A DNA stretch of 64,000 nt from Cristatella mucedo (GCA_009760855.2 WPIO01000002.1:762001-826000); one strand, 5' to 3'. Shown: positions 1 to 34,453, numbered from the stretch's first letter. Translations and numbers: made by a program. Notes: generated by a model not told the origin, from the letters alone.

Positions 1-302
1 TCCTTAACGACCGTCTGTAACGAATAACTAGCTGCTTTAGCTCAAGCTCAAGCTCAAGACTAAGCAGTTGTAGCCCTCCAGCGTCTCGTGGTTGCGAAAA
101 GTTCCAAATAAATATACGGTGCAAAAGTAATGCTAATAATGATAAAAAATAAAGCATCTGCATGCTACCCTAGGAGAACTAAATTTCTTTCTGGGCATTG
201 ACAAATGCTGGACAGGAAGCTTAGTCAGCTGGTTAGCTATACGAACCCGCAATTTCAGCACACAATAGCTTACAAAGGACTTTACATCGGGAGGGAGAAT
301 AC

Positions 303-360
303 GCTGTTGGGTTCAAGCAGATTTTCTGCTCTGCTTGAACCCATCAAAAAACCCAACAGC
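303..360. repeat. Nested inverted repeat (hairpin)
   Basis: The arm GGGTTCAAGCAG (309-320) is the exact reverse complement of CTGCTTGAACCC (331-342), with a 10-base loop. The outer part GCTGTTGGGTT (303-313) is also the reverse complement of AACCCAACAGC (350-360). One left arm can therefore pair with two alternative right arms. Origin unknown. Confidence 0.7.
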
Positions 361-424
361 AAGTTTGAGGCTTTCGGAAGTATAAGAATCATGGCGTGGA
401 ATCCAATGAATGTGGCAGCTTTCC

Positions 425-545
425 AACATTTATGGCAGACAAGCATGGCTGCAGAGTTTTGCAGAAATTTAAGCGTTTGATTGTACAGGCCTGCAAGGAG
501 CGAGCTACAGATGCAAAGACATGGCACAAATTCTTGAACCAGCCT
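425..545 (-). mobile_element. Decayed fragment of LINE family 1
   Basis: The string around 436-500 (gacaagcatggctgcagag followed by a ttgattgtacaggcctgc-like segment) resembles the reverse complement of the segment of family-1 LINEs that encodes the [10 protein letters not shown] motif, as seen at 23480-23540. It is heavily diverged and short, so the call is tentative. Confidence 0.35.
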
Positions 546-692
546 GGCAGTGACAGTTCTTATCTAAGCGTATTCAAAATGATTCATTGATATATTGCAT
601 AGCACAAATTTAGCTGACTACAAATTAATACCGTAAATTCACAAGGTTAGACTAAATGTTTCAGCTTAGAAAAAGAAATACTAGCCGCCTTT

Positions 693-850
693 TAAAAAAC
701 TGCCTCATTTTGCATAGCGAAAGAAGAGCCTATAAGGCAATCACAACCGCTTGCAGCGGCAATAAAGGATCGACCACTGCAGGATTCGAACCCAGGGCCT
801 CGGGGTCGAGGTCATGAAGAGCCACCACCTCACCCAGTAAAGCATGGCCC
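693..850 (-). mobile_element. SINE-A copy (tRNA-derived)
   Basis: Read on the minus strand it has the tRNA-like head (B-box GGGTTCGAATCC near 783-796), then the GCAGTGG..GATCCTTTATTGCCGCTGCAAGCGG body and a tail ending GCTCTTCTTTCGCTATGC. The same order of blocks occurs at 6472-6642, 20893-21062 and 33437-33607. Compared with those it is diverged, and its far 3' end is degraded. Confidence 0.7.
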
Positions 851-883
851 AGAGAGATTGTATGCACTTATGGTGGAATGTTT

Positions 884-950
884 TCTTTGCAACATCTTTA
901 AAGTGCCTAGAAAGATTAAGAGATTAAGTTCTGTGAGGGTGCTGCCCAAA
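884..950 (+). mobile_element. 3' tail of LINE family 1
   Basis: The segment carries the family-1 3' signature (aaagtgcctagaaag, then agattaagttct and gagggtgct) found at the end of the better copies at 28100-28160 and 59360-59420. It has no coding part and no (ATT)n tract. A SINE-B copy follows directly. Confidence 0.55.
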
Positions 951-956
951 GTTTAA

Positions 957-1083
957 GGGCGCTAGCCTCAAACCAAGGTCAAGGTAAATGTATAGGACGA
1001 CCGAGGTCGTGGACTAGAGCCCCATTGTATATGTGAAGCACCCGAATAGAGATTACGTTCTGTTAGGGCGCTATAAATGATTT
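957..1083 (+). mobile_element. SINE-B copy
   Basis: The head (gctagcctcaaaccaaggtc, then gaccgaggtcgtgg) also occurs at 9457 and 21745. It carries a weak B-box-like stretch. The 3' end, GAGATTACGTTCTGTTAGGG plus CGCTATAAATG, closely follows the 3' end of LINE family 1. I infer a SINE that uses the LINE machinery. Confidence 0.55.
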
Positions 1084-2079
1084 ACAAACCTATTCTTATT
1101 ATCAGCATTATCTTTGTCAGGATGTGGCAGAAATTGAACTCGGACCTACTCCCTAGAGCTCCAAATACTTTGGCCTGATGTTAAAGCCATTTAAGAATAG
1201 TCACATCACTTAGTTCTGACTTATTCTTGTTCTTAGTTCCAAGTATGTACTACAGTGTCATGGCAAGATGATCTCGATCTACTACTAACGAGAAAAGCCC
1301 TCGCAGTCAATTGAACGCAATCGCCTCTCACTAAAAGGTAGCGAGCATGCAGATTCCTCTGCGACAGTCGAGAATAAGCTGCAGTCGAAATCGAGCCAAC
1401 AAAGTTGAGCAACTCCCTAGCTGACTCGGCTCCCCAGTATGAAGCGAACTGAGAAGACCACTCAGTCACCACCAAGTGTGAGTACATGTCTGATGCTGCT
1501 GGCAGCTACCTGTATTGGGGAACCCATCACGGCTTCACCTATTGGGACATATTTTACCTGTATTTGTATGCTCTGTAGCTCATTAATCAAATGTGGCCCG
1601 TGAGAATCTTCCATAAACAATGCTTATAGTTTGCTTTAGGATGCTTCTAGCTTATGCAAGTTGAGCTCCGCCAGATCTGCAGATTTCTTAGCTGTTTTGG
1701 CAGCCATAACAGATTTCTCTTTAGTTTATGCGGGGTTATACGCTTTTCATGGCTATTGCTAAATACAGCCATGTTCAGATCTTTGCATTTCTGGCTAAGA
1801 TAAATTAGGATACTGTTTTCAGTGTGAGTCTTGATTGCGTACACAGTGTAACATGTATTGACTATATAAAGAGGGCACCTTTTAATTTTGACTTCAATCT
1901 GTATTCAAATGATGTACCTTTATGTAATCGCCCTTCGCCGGAACGGTGGGTTGACTGGAAACCGGGCAGTGGCTGGTGTGAGAGCACACGGTAAAAGCAA
2001 GTCGATCTTATAGGTAAGCTGGCGCAAATGAACGAGGCAACCTATAGGTAACAGGGGATCCTAAAGTCGAATCGACATT

Positions 2080-2391
2080 TTACGGGGAGCGAGTGAAGCT
2101 CATACAAAAGTGGTGCGATGTGAGACCTACGCCTCTGACGAATAAAAATGCGCTGAGATGTTTACTTGTTTCAGACGATCGAGGGCACAAGACGCGTGCT
2201 GAATAAAGAGGATCGAAGTAGTCTAGACACCGTGTCAGAAACGCGCGAACTAGTTTGGCTTTCGTATTGTCGCCTAACCTGGCTTTAATTAAGGCAGTGT
2301 TTCTCTGCTGAAAGTAAGCCAGCTTGACAGCGGATGAAAAGTGCTCAGCCAGCGACAAGTCAGTTTTGGAACCAAAGCAAGAGGTCTGCAT
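2080..2391 (-). mobile_element. Decayed LINE fragment (RT C-terminal region)
   Basis: The minus-strand translation keeps the pattern of the family-1 region just after the RT domain: SDLSLDDH-like (TDLSLAEH), a VKSAYFQLQN-like stretch (VKLAYFQQRN), then KLVHAFVTSRLDF-like (KLVRAFLTRCLDY). About a hundred codons are open, but the DNA is well diverged from other copies, so it is an old copy or a sister family. No tail is visible. Confidence 0.7.
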
Positions 2392-4784
2392 TACGAGCTG
2401 ACGTCACGAGAGAGATTATTATGTCGTTTACCTTCAGGAAATTCTTGGCGATCCAGGAGCAAATATCGTCGCTGCAGGTTGTAAGAGAGGTAAGTTAGTC
2501 GGTTGAATAGCAAAGCTGAGAAGAGTCGGAGGACACGCCAGAGCCTCGTGTCATTGATGTAAAAACCGAAAGGCTTTGGATTGTGTTTGTCAATGCATTT
2601 ATATTCACTCGTTCTCTGTCGCTAGCTGCGTCGTATTATTGGAACTCTTCCGCGGCGGGTCTTCAGAAATACCAGCGCAGCTACAGTCACTTTTTTTTGC
2701 AGGGCCTCGCAACTGGTTTTCAAAGCTAAAAATTGAGCCATACGTTTCTATTAGTGAAGGAGCTTCGAGTCTTCCAGTCGCAGATCTCTCATTTTTCTCC
2801 AGCGCTCTGTAGAAGGCGCTGGAGAAACATTCGCTGCGTGCCATGTGAGTTATCAGCTTGACTTGGCTGAGATATGGAGTTGGATACGGTGCCGTTAAAT
2901 AGGAGAAGACATTCGGAGAAAATGACAAAACTTTGGAGCGCACGGCGTATGCGAGCGGATACGACAGCATTGGCCTTTTGCATTGGGGACTGGAACCGTT
3001 ATTCTTTTTACTTTTGTGTCACGTTACAGTGACTTATATTTAAGCGAAGTGCGTACAAATACATTTACTTTTTGAAGATATATACTATAAGTAGAAGAAA
3101 CAGGAAAACATAGAACATGGGTGCGCTCGTGAAGTTAAAACGATTCGTTGGTTGCCGCCGGCAAAAAAGGCGTATACAGCGTGCCCGCTGCATCCCAGTA
3201 CTTCTGAACGAACACAGTGAAAACGACGCGGTCAGGCAGCTCTGGGAGTCAGTTCACTTTTATGGGCCTGCGGCAAGTGGAAAATTATGCACCAAATTTT
3301 TCGCATGCCTCCGTTAGATGCCGAGTAAATTCTAGCACACGACGAAATGTACCACCAGGGTGACTACTTCACTTATAACCTGTGCCACACCAAAAACTGA
3401 GGTCACATACCTTTTGGACTGTCAGGTGTGCTGCTTTGTGTTGGAAGCTCGGTGTTGCTCCGAGGTTCTTGGACATTATTGCGAGTAAGGGACAAAGCAA
3501 GGGAATGAGTTGAGAGAATTTATACTTATTCCCCTTGCACTTAATGACGTCTTATTTTATGCCGTCACTCCATTCCTCCAATTCTTGCCATTTGTAGCAA
3601 ACGAGTTTATATTGACATATATGAACATACAATTTTTAATACAGAATATAGTGAGACCACATGTAAAATTGGTGCTGATAGAAACAGTTCTATACGATAA
3701 AATAAATTGCGTTTGCAACAAAAAAGTACTGTTAACGCATTGCATCTACTTGGCTTTCTGCGTAAACCCAGGGTAACTTTTTACAAGGTTCGACCAGGAT
3801 GTGTGCTGCTCCACACCATCTAAAACGCTACGCTTTTTCTTCTAGGTTTTTAGACGTTTCTTGTAGAACACTGCGATCTGCCCCACTTGCTGACGATTTG
3901 TAGCAATAGTAACGGAAAGTAAATTAAGAAATCTGTAGGACTTGATTTTTCAATTTTTTGCATACAAATTTGTTTTGACAAGGTGAATACAAAAGAATCT
4001 TAGCAGACTGAAAGAAATGAAAAGGCATATACGAGTTCTTTCACTAAGGAGTTCTTCGTGCTCTGATCCGGATTATGCGTCAATGAATCAAAGTAATAAT
4101 TGTGATAGGAAATTACTCCTTGAAATTATGAATCACTATATCTAAAGAGCAGAAAAGTATTGCACACGATGCATTTGAGTGAACGAATGGACCGTTGTGG
4201 CTGCAGTGGTGACTTGGCTCTGTGCTAATACTGGCGATACTGTGCTGTCGCTATCAACACTGATGAGCAGTGCAGTGTGCATCCCGATCAAATACATCAG
4301 CTTGGGACATCCAAACTGCCAACAGCGTTTTGCCACACCATCCCTGATAATTAAAACTTTACTAAATTGCAAAACCTGTGTATAAGAAATTGCTTGATAT
4401 TTTCCTTACGTTCTTCTCGAAAATTTCTGAGTAGCTCACACCTATACAAACATAAAAACCTCTTTTAAAGGGAAATGCAAGTTAAGACATTTTAAGCAAT
4501 TAAATGCTGCTCTGCTATGGTTTTGCCATATATGCTATAGTTCTGAAATACAATAGCGAGTCACCGGAGTAACACTAGATCAACAGATATAGAGGGAGAT
4601 GAATTCAAACTTGAGGGGGACAAGAGGCTTGCCCATAACTTTTGCGTGGTCTTATTACTGTTTAGTTTCAGGAAGTTATTGACCATCAATGTGTGAATTT
4701 CTTCGATGCTACAAAATGACTACAAGAAATTTAACTGAACAGGAGGCAAAGCAAGGCTGAGAAGTGTTCAATAATAGGTATCGC

Positions 4785-5640
4785 TAAACTTAAAAAATGT
4801 AGGAATGGATGCCAAGATTGCGTTTGGCGATGACATCGGCAAGGCGGTCAGTACAGAGAATGAAAAGAAAGGGTTCAAGACCAAAACCGGTGGTACCAAG
4901 TACTCCAAGATATCCTTGGATGACAAATAACCATTTGCCACTACACTCTGATATCTCACATGTAACACGTTTTAGAATTGGTCCGGCATTGGAAGCCTCG
5001 GCATGTCGAGAGGTATTCCAAATGGTGGTCAACAGTGTCAAAGATCAAGGATGCCTAGACCTGAGGCCCTACTCTGGTCAGTATTGTTCGGAAATGTATT
5101 GAAAAACCGAGCAGGGCAGTTTTACTTAAGTGTTAGCACAGAATCCCGACTAAAACCTTTAGCAAGACCTGATGAAACCGTGTACTCATTTAGCTTCTGG
5201 CTGTCATTTCGATCAAGTATGTCATGAATAAGAATGGTGGATGGATGAAATCTGATCCAAACTAATTTAGCTCTCATAAGCGAGGATCGACTTTAATTAG
5301 TGGCCTGCCTACTGATGCTTTTAGGGGTACTTTGACTTTACCGTTAGCCAGACACAGATACAGAGTTAATTAGTTACACAATTTGTTAAGGTGGACAACA
5401 GTAGATCTGAAAGCCTCATAAGGAGAACTTTTGGTGCAACTTCAAGGGCCAGTGTTATTTTAGACTGGTAGACACAATTTAGCAATGAGCTCATCGCTAT
5501 CATTCGGTAGAGGATGGGAGAAAAGACTACCAGATTAGGAGTTACAGTCCGACAGGTTAGACCGCAAGGTATGGGATCACTCGTAGTCTTTTTATTACCC
5601 AAGACGATTTGGAGAACTGCCATGCCAAGTTACTGACTTT
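4785..5640 (-). mobile_element. LINE family 1 fragment, reverse transcriptase core, broken
   Basis: Minus-strand frames carry RT landmarks. Near 4790-4920, a PLLFILYT-like stretch reads PFLFILCTDRLADVIAKRN, followed by LGIHSY just before the expected YADD. Near 5366-5600, a degraded APKVLLMRLSDLLL stretch corresponds to the upstream RT segment. Frameshifts separate the pieces. This is the part of the element that most other copies lack through 5' truncation. Confidence 0.7.
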
Positions 5641-5794
5641 ACTTTCTTTATATCAGCCGTAAACAAACAGCCGCCTGGGATAGAACAGGCTGACCACTTA
5701 GTCTGGGGTGCAAATTCATCTGGATCCGTTTTTCGTTGTGCTGTAGCAGCATTAAATCAAGGAGGCATGACCGATCCGGGGTCAATCTGTAGGG

Positions 5795-6130
5795 TTTAGT
5801 GCTTACAGTTGGTGCAAAACTCTACAGCTCGGCTTGTCTGTCGTGAACTTCACTGTGCCCTGTTACACCACTTCTCACCAACCTGCACTGGCTCCCCATC
5901 AATCAGGACATCAACTTTTGGGTTTTGTCACTAACTTAATTAGTGACTTCGTTCTATTTCTCCGGTCTACCTATCCGAACTACTGCTTATTCAGGTTAGG
6001 ATTCGTTCCACCAGCTCTTCTGACCCAAGTGGTTTAGATGTGTTTTAACTAATCAGGTTAGGATTCGTTCCACCAGCTCTGCTGACCCAAGTAGTTTAGA
6101 TGTGCTTTTAACCTAACTTCGATCCTTTTG
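5795..6130 (+). mobile_element. LINE family 1 fragment, decayed, with internal tandem duplication
   Basis: It opens with the segment encoding LQLVQNSTARLVCREL and continues through the [14 protein letters not shown] region, as in the copy at 9860. From 5991 a 62-bp segment starting caggttaggattcgttccac is repeated directly at 6053 with a few differences. The duplication belongs to this copy only and is not seen in the other LINEs. Confidence 0.65.
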
Positions 6131-6471
6131 ATACCGAGATTATAATTTGCATGCTCCTAATGTCTCGAACAAACTGACGATTAAATTTTCGACATCCCCT
6201 CACCTTATGACAGTAGATAGCGAAGCTAAAAAGGCAACTGTTCCTCGCAGCATTTGCTGGGACAATGGGAATTGCCCTGTGTGTGCTTATACTTTATGTC
6301 ATTGTAAATAATATCAATAGTCGATTTACATACTTCTTTTACAGTACACTTAAAGCTCCTAATATTTCTTTAGTTCTCATAGGGCTTTATAAAGATATTT
6401 TAATATTAATATTAATACTATTACTATAGGGTAGGAGGACAAAGTCTGTTGCGGACAGCATCAACGGTTAT

Positions 6472-6642
6472 TGGTGAGCCGTGATGGCACATTAGGGAAT
6501 GTGGTTGCTTTTCACGACCTCGGGACCGAGGTCGTGAGTTCAACTCCTGCAGTGGGAGATCCTTTATCGCCGCTGCAAGCAGTGGTGGTAGCCGTAAAGG
6601 CTCTTCTGTCGCTATATAAAAGAGACTGTTGAATCGGCTAGT
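6472..6642 (+). mobile_element. SINE-A copy, near full length
   Basis: The head GTGAGCCGTGATGGCACATT contains an A-box-like block. Then come a self-complementary block (ACCTCGGGACCGAGGT), a B-box-like GAGTTCAACTCC, the body GATCCTTTATCGCCGCTGC, and a tail GTAAAGGCTCTTCTGTCGC ending in TATATAAAAGAGACTG. This is one of the best-kept copies and serves as my reference for the family. It is not a functional tRNA gene: there is no acceptor stem or anticodon arm. Confidence 0.85.
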
Positions 6643-7840
6643 ATTAGTATTTTTTTATTGAATATAGGTTTTCTGAAGATGGAGTAATCATGAAATTCGA
6701 GACAGAAAACCTGGTTCCAGTAAAAATTAAATCCCCGTGCTATCATGCATTATATTATAAGGAGAAATGAGTGACGTCGGGATCAATAATTAACAATCGT
6801 TGTAGAAATATCAGCCAATGAGTTGATTTTGTTTACGTGAAGTGAATTTATCAAGCGAAGTGAGTCAGGAAAACTCAAATAGTGAAAGCACGGTTAAACA
6901 TGTCTGATCAGATGACCTACGAAAATTGCTATTAAAATAGCCAGAATGAATTGAAGGCGATTCCTATTGCAGAGAACTGGGAGAAAGTGGGAAATTAGGG
7001 GAGTAGTTGGTGTTGCTATCCTGCCGGCGATTAACTCCCATCACCATCAGTAACTAACCCTAGAACAGGGAACAGCTGAACAGGGAACCGGAGATTCTAA
7101 ATATGGTTCAGCAGACGTCAAGAAAAACTTGAATGTGAAAGAGGCACTGCATACAACACTAACTCTGTCCCAAGATTTTGACAATCTCGGAGTATATAAA
7201 AGTAGAACACTTCTGGGGCGGCATCGGCCCAGCAGAAGAGTTGGCTCGCCTTTGGCCAGGTAAGAGTAGCTAAAAATAGGTCACGAGCGTCGGCGAGTAT
7301 GAGGTTGCTACAAACTAACAATTTATTGCACAAAAAGTGTTCATTTCAGAAGCATTAGTTTTATTATAATTGGTCACCGAAGTTAGCGTTGGCTTTACCA
7401 CTTTTACGTTAGAAAATTAGCGATAGTTCTGTAACCGCGCCTAGGAAGTTGCACTATTGCCCACTCAAACTTCCCCCAATTAATGATGCCGCTGTGAATC
7501 ATGCGAAATCGCTGGGCAAGCGCAGACAACAACCGCAGAATTAACCTCTTTGTAGCAAAATTGCATGCGCCGGCAATAAAGGGGGATTAAACAATACTTT
7601 TTAAAACCTTAGGAGCTTCAGGGCTAGCCGAGGGAGGGTCGCGGAATAACGACGATGCAGGCGCTGACGAACTGTGAGAATCAGCTCTGGGCTCCACCAA
7701 TTCTAGACGGCAACTGGCAACATTATCCCGGAATCACCACAGTATTGCCAAAGTTTCGATTGGCTACGTAGCGGGGACTCGCCCACGACGTCACGCGCTT
7801 AGCTCGAAGAATTAAAGACGATTTAACAGCAGCCTCGAGC

Positions 7841-8105
<265 letters not shown>

Positions 8106-9456
8106 CCTACCTCGAGGGCTGCGACCCGAGCGCAGGACTGCAGCGAATGAGGCATAATACTGACGGCAGAATAGGGGGAGCGAGGAATGCGTGGCCACTC
8201 GCGACCCGGGGCAACTGGTTTCTCGCGGCGGGCGTCCGTCTCCGGACGCCATGTCCTGGAATGCCGGAAACCATCATTCGCGGCGGCGAGTCGTGCTGAG
8301 TGACGGGTATCGCTCCTTGTCAAAGTCCCAGACATCCGAAACTCACTGGCGCTCCTAACCGATCGAGCGACCGCCATCCAGCTGGCCTTATCATACCACA
8401 TTTCAACTGCCCGGACTAATTGTCCCTACTTGGGTATCGTATCGGCGGGAGAAAACTGGAAATTTTTAGTAAAACTAGCTGTCGTTTACGCGGAAGGGCA
8501 GGTGTTACAACTAGTGACAACGGTACGGATATTATATTGCCCCGGAAGCTCCTTCGGTACTTCCCCTCCGCCCGGCTCGGTCCGTGGGCCATACACACGA
8601 AGACTGACAAAATGCATGCAGTAGTACTACCTGAATAAGCAAGAAATTACGAAAGGCATACTGGGGGCATGTCTTTAAAACAAAATCGATGCAGCAGTCA
8701 TGGTATCAGTCGAAGAAGACCCAGCAGTGAGCGGAAGCAATAGCTCGTCCAGCCACGAATGCTCTGAATGGCGTTGGGGGAAAGTTCTCTCTGGTTTCAC
8801 TAAGCGTGTCACTAAGTTCTATTGGTTGCGGCGTGAAGCCCAGGTGTATCGGATCTCTGTTCTCAATGCTGGTCCTTCAGAAAGCTAACCATAGTAGGTC
8901 AGATTATGTAAGTACTATTGCATTTAAGAATAAGATCGCTGACATGAAAGCTGCCGGCTAGTAGCTTATCTTGCCGATCAGCAGAGATACAAGGAAGATA
9001 AATTATAACAAGAGGGCAGTAAAGGTGAGAGGCAATTTAAAAATATTATAACAATTCCTATTTCTAGAATTTATTCGGAGCTCTTCATAAAATATATTAG
9101 GTTATTCATCCCAACGAAACAGCAGAGCGATAGACTGCTTAGTGCTGCACGAATGCTTAACACAAGCGACGGTTATTTGAGCTGTTAAAAATAAGTAAGC
9201 ACTTCAAAATTATCAGAACGTTTACGGAATTTAAATTTTCCCATTCAAAATTTTATCTAGATGAGTTTTTTTGGGGTTTGACTGCTCAAACCATTGACTT
9301 GCGGACCCCTTGTATTTGTGAGTGTATTTCCGTCATTGCAGCAAAGCTAGCCTGCAATCTACAACCGGAGAAGTACAACTTTATTTTCAAGTTTCTAAGC
9401 CATTAATTGGGTGTCTAATTCACAGATCAAAGAGGCATTTATTGCTTCTGTTGACG

Positions 9457-9560
9457 ATGCTCGCCTCGAGCCAAGGTCAAGGTGAATGCATTTGATGACC
9501 GAGGTCGTGGGCTCGATCCTTGGTGGCTTATGGGAAGCACCTGACTAAAGTTATCTTTAG
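9457..9560 (+). mobile_element. SINE-B copy
   Basis: The head gctcgcctcgagccaaggtc and the block gaccgaggtcgtgggctcga match the copy at 957. The B-box-like GGGCTCGATCC is better preserved here. The 3' part (ctgactaaagttatctttag) is decayed. Confidence 0.5.
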
Positions 9561-9604
9561 GTGTCATCACAATGAATTATGCTCGCATGCATTTTGAAGG
9601 AACG

Positions 9605-10475
9605 TGCTGTGAAAGCCCTATGTAAATATGCACGAAATCTAGGTATCCTATTCAAAAGTGACTTTTCATTAGATGACCACACAAGTGCCAAAGTCAAGTC
9701 TGCCTGCTTGCAGCTACATAACATTGCTAAAATTTGGACTTGTTTAGACAGGGATACCGCATTAAAACTGGTCCATGCATTTGTGACCTCCCGTCTCGAT
9801 TTTTGTAACTCACTGTTTGTTGGCTCCCGGCTTGTGCAATCGGGCGTTTACAGCTGATGCAAAACTCTGCAGCTTGGCTTGTCTGTCGTGAGCGTTGCAG
9901 TCGCCACGCCACACAACTTCTCGCCGACATGCACAGGCTCCCAGTCAAGCAAGGCATCGACTTCAAGGTTGTGTCACTCACTTTTAGGTCCCTTTATTCT
10001 GTGGCTCCAGCCTACCTATCAGATCAAATCCCCCACCAGGCTAAGCATCATACCACCCAATTTCCAGAATCCAACCGTTTACCTATTGCACCTACGTACC
10101 TCAAATCCTTTGAAGACCACGCCTTTAGTTCTTATGCTACCAAAGCCTGGAACTCACTTCCGACTTGCGTCGCGCGACATTCTTTGATTTGAAGATATTT
10201 AAAAAGAAGCTAACACTCATCTATCATTTGGTCCATGTGATTCGTCCTTTACGTGCTTATTCGTGCCGATACTGTTCATGCTGCCACTAACCATATTTGC
10301 ATACTGACCCTGTTAGTGTCGCCTCTGACCGTGTTATACTTGTAGTCATTGAGCATGTCACCACTAACCGTTCGATCATGCTTCCTTTGCAGCACAACTA
10401 AAGTTCTTAGAACGAGCTTGGGCTTTCTGAGGGCGCTACAAAAATATGTTATAATTATTATTATTGTTATTATAA
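9605..10475 (+). mobile_element. LINE family 1, 5'-truncated, frameshifted
   Basis: Two overlapping frames carry the C-terminal region: KSDFSLDDHTSAKVKSA, then [16 protein letters not shown], a break near 9830, then LPVKQGIDFKVVSLTFRS, APAYLSDQIPHQAKHHTT and KAWNSLPTC. The 3' UTR runs to an ATT-rich tail near 10456-10474. The protein pattern and tail are those of CR1/L2-clade non-LTR retrotransposons. The frameshift and stops show it is dead. Confidence 0.9.
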
Positions 10476-12828
10476 ACGCACTTAACCTACCAGCTAGCCC
10501 AACCTTTGCAAACCTATTCGAGTAAAGTCACCATAATGCAGAATAATTATTATTTTTAGTAAAAATCCATGCTCCGAGTGGTGCATAGATGAAATGGTTG
10601 AGTAGATCTCTTATTAATTAATAGACTGCAGTGGTACGCCTATGCGGCGACGCAGGGAATCGCGGCAATCTAGAGTCACGTGACGTATACGGGACTTGTA
10701 ACTCACATCGGTTTCAGGCTTTCGACACTCAATATTAGGATGCACAATATAATTCATCGTAAAACAATAAATGCGTGTGCATCTATCCATACATTGTGTG
10801 CTGACGTTTATTCCAAGGCACTCTCATTATAGGTCACACGTTGTTACCTTACTATTACCACGGGACAAAGTATTCGTTGTCGGGCGGGCCCACTAGTGTG
10901 AATCGGCAAGTACTGCTTATTGTGCATTTAGTATCCATAGTTATTACAACGTCAGACAATTTTTCAAGTTTCGAATTTTTCTATTCATCCACTCGGTGTG
11001 TTGAGGCTGAGGCCGCTCGTGCAGGGGCGGCGTCGCTTTTGTAATTCAGGCCTCGACTCGCTGTTGCCTAATGCGAGTCGTGCGCTTTCCGCCGCTTCCT
11101 CCACGACTATGTTCGTTTCACCGCTCAAGATATCGCGTGTATTCAACGTTACGTGTAAATTCCAGATTGGTACTCTGCAGACGCGGGCTACCTGACCTTA
11201 CGTCAGCGCATTTCCGGAGTTCACCGGCATTTTCTGCATCCTCCCTCAGCTCCGAAACTTGCAAGCCCATTTCTTGTTAGTCGGTTGGGAGCTTGCGCAC
11301 CAGTACTATTAGATCCCTGTGGCTTCTTTAGGCTCCTTTCTCTTTGCTTAGTACGGCAGCGTGGTTAGGCATCGATAGCAAGGAATTGCGCTCATTAGTT
11401 CCGCGTTTGCTTGCAGCAGCGACATATTTTTCTGCCTCGCTACGTTAGCTTAAAGACCTAACCGTTGAACCATATCGTTGGCTGGCGTCTGTCTGTTATG
11501 CGATATATTTACTTCGGAATTGAACACGTCTCCTATTCGCGGGGGTCCTCACTGTTAGGAATTGGCCTCGCACGTCTTAAGAACGGGTGGCCATGGCTGC
11601 GTTTACCCGTCAGAGCTTCAAGTAAATATCGCGCATTTTTTATTTTCAAACAATAAGTGCAGTCAGGCGCTCTTTCTGTGGTTTTATGCTATCGAAACAG
11701 CTCAGTAATCGCCGACATCATTTAGAATTTTTGCATTCTTATTTTGCTTTGTATCGCAGCTTGCATCAATGGCTCCGAAGTTGCTTTTATAGTTCGGGTT
11801 GTCACTGTAGTATGAGGACTGTTAATCGTTGCTAGGGGTTTGCCGGTAGCTATGGTTCAGGCTTCACCTAAGGCCAGTGTGCACAGTTAAGAATGAGGAA
11901 TTCCCTTCTATTATTCCAGTACTGACCTGCTCACCGAAACTCCGGGATGCACTGCAATGTGCAGATATTAGTCCGGAACCTTCGAATCACTCTTCGTCAT
12001 GGCCAAACTAGCCTTAGCCGATGCTATATAGATCACCTAATTAATCTTGGCTCTTTTTATAGCCTAGCAGTTAGGTGCTCACACTTTGTGACCGAGCTAG
12101 TGGTTTTGAGTCATGTAGTAGGCAATTCTACATTGCATGAAGCTTGCCATGGCTCGTCTGCCATTATATAAATTGGACTGTGAAATTGACTGCCTTTTTT
12201 TTACCAGGCAGGCCTGTTACTTTGTGTCAATGAAATAGGGCTGCTAGCATTAGTTTATAAGCAAGTGAGCACCGGTTCAACCCTGCCCATACAAAAGTGT
12301 CTGCTTGTCACCAGAGAAGTAAGATTTGACATAGCTAATCAGCTGGTGATAGGGGAGTAGTTCTAGTGAACTCGTGCGGTGGCCGGTTCCTTTGGAGTAT
12401 CCATATTACAGGTAGCATGGTAAAGCACCGAGTTGCTTCTCTATTTCACCCGATGACGTAATGGCTCGATGGCACCCATACAATTCGTAGTCTTGACCGT
12501 GCTTCTTCATGCTTAAGTCTGATTACTCCAATCACAATCAGAGCTGCTATGCTAATAATTTTTTACAACAGGCCAACCTGATTTCCGCCTTGCTGTATCG
12601 TTCATCGGTTGAGCTTAGCTTCAACATGGGAGTTGGTTTGATTGTCTGACTAGCTTGTTGCTTCGTAGTTATTTCATGGTCGACCCATGCAGGCAAGCCG
12701 AGTGCAATCTCTCGCGGCTATCTATCCACTCGAAGTGGGGTACCATAACCGATTTATGTGCGGTACCTAGCGCTGGTTTATGTGCAGTACCATCACCCAC
12801 CATTTCCAGGTTTGTATTGCAGACAGAC

Positions 12829-34200
<21,372 letters not shown>

Positions 34201-34453
34201 CATTGCTTTTGCTGATAGCCTATCCGGTGTCCCGTTTGGGCATCCTTCGGCCATGACCCCTCAGCGGCTCCCAATCCGAGCGACTTCACCTTTTGTCAGA
34301 CATCGTGGACCGTGCTATGCTTGGCAAAGCCATAGCTAGGCACCAGTAGCCGAGCACCAGCTTCGTTGACTCGACCTCCCATGAGGCAGCAGTGCTGCCC
34401 TTGGCATCGCTTTTCTTGTGGAGAGCCTTAGCAGCTGCGTTTCCTGCCCATCT

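Noticed and set aside
783-800. tRNA gene suggested by a perfect B-box (also at 20980, 33535, 57774, 60159)
   Set aside because: No acceptor stem or anticodon arm surrounds these boxes. All sit in the same place within SINE-A copies.
12655-12828. N-terminal extension of CNOT10 from upstream in-frame ATGs
   Set aside because: The extra 58 residues have no family match, and an acceptor-like sequence precedes 12829. It remains possible but unsupported.
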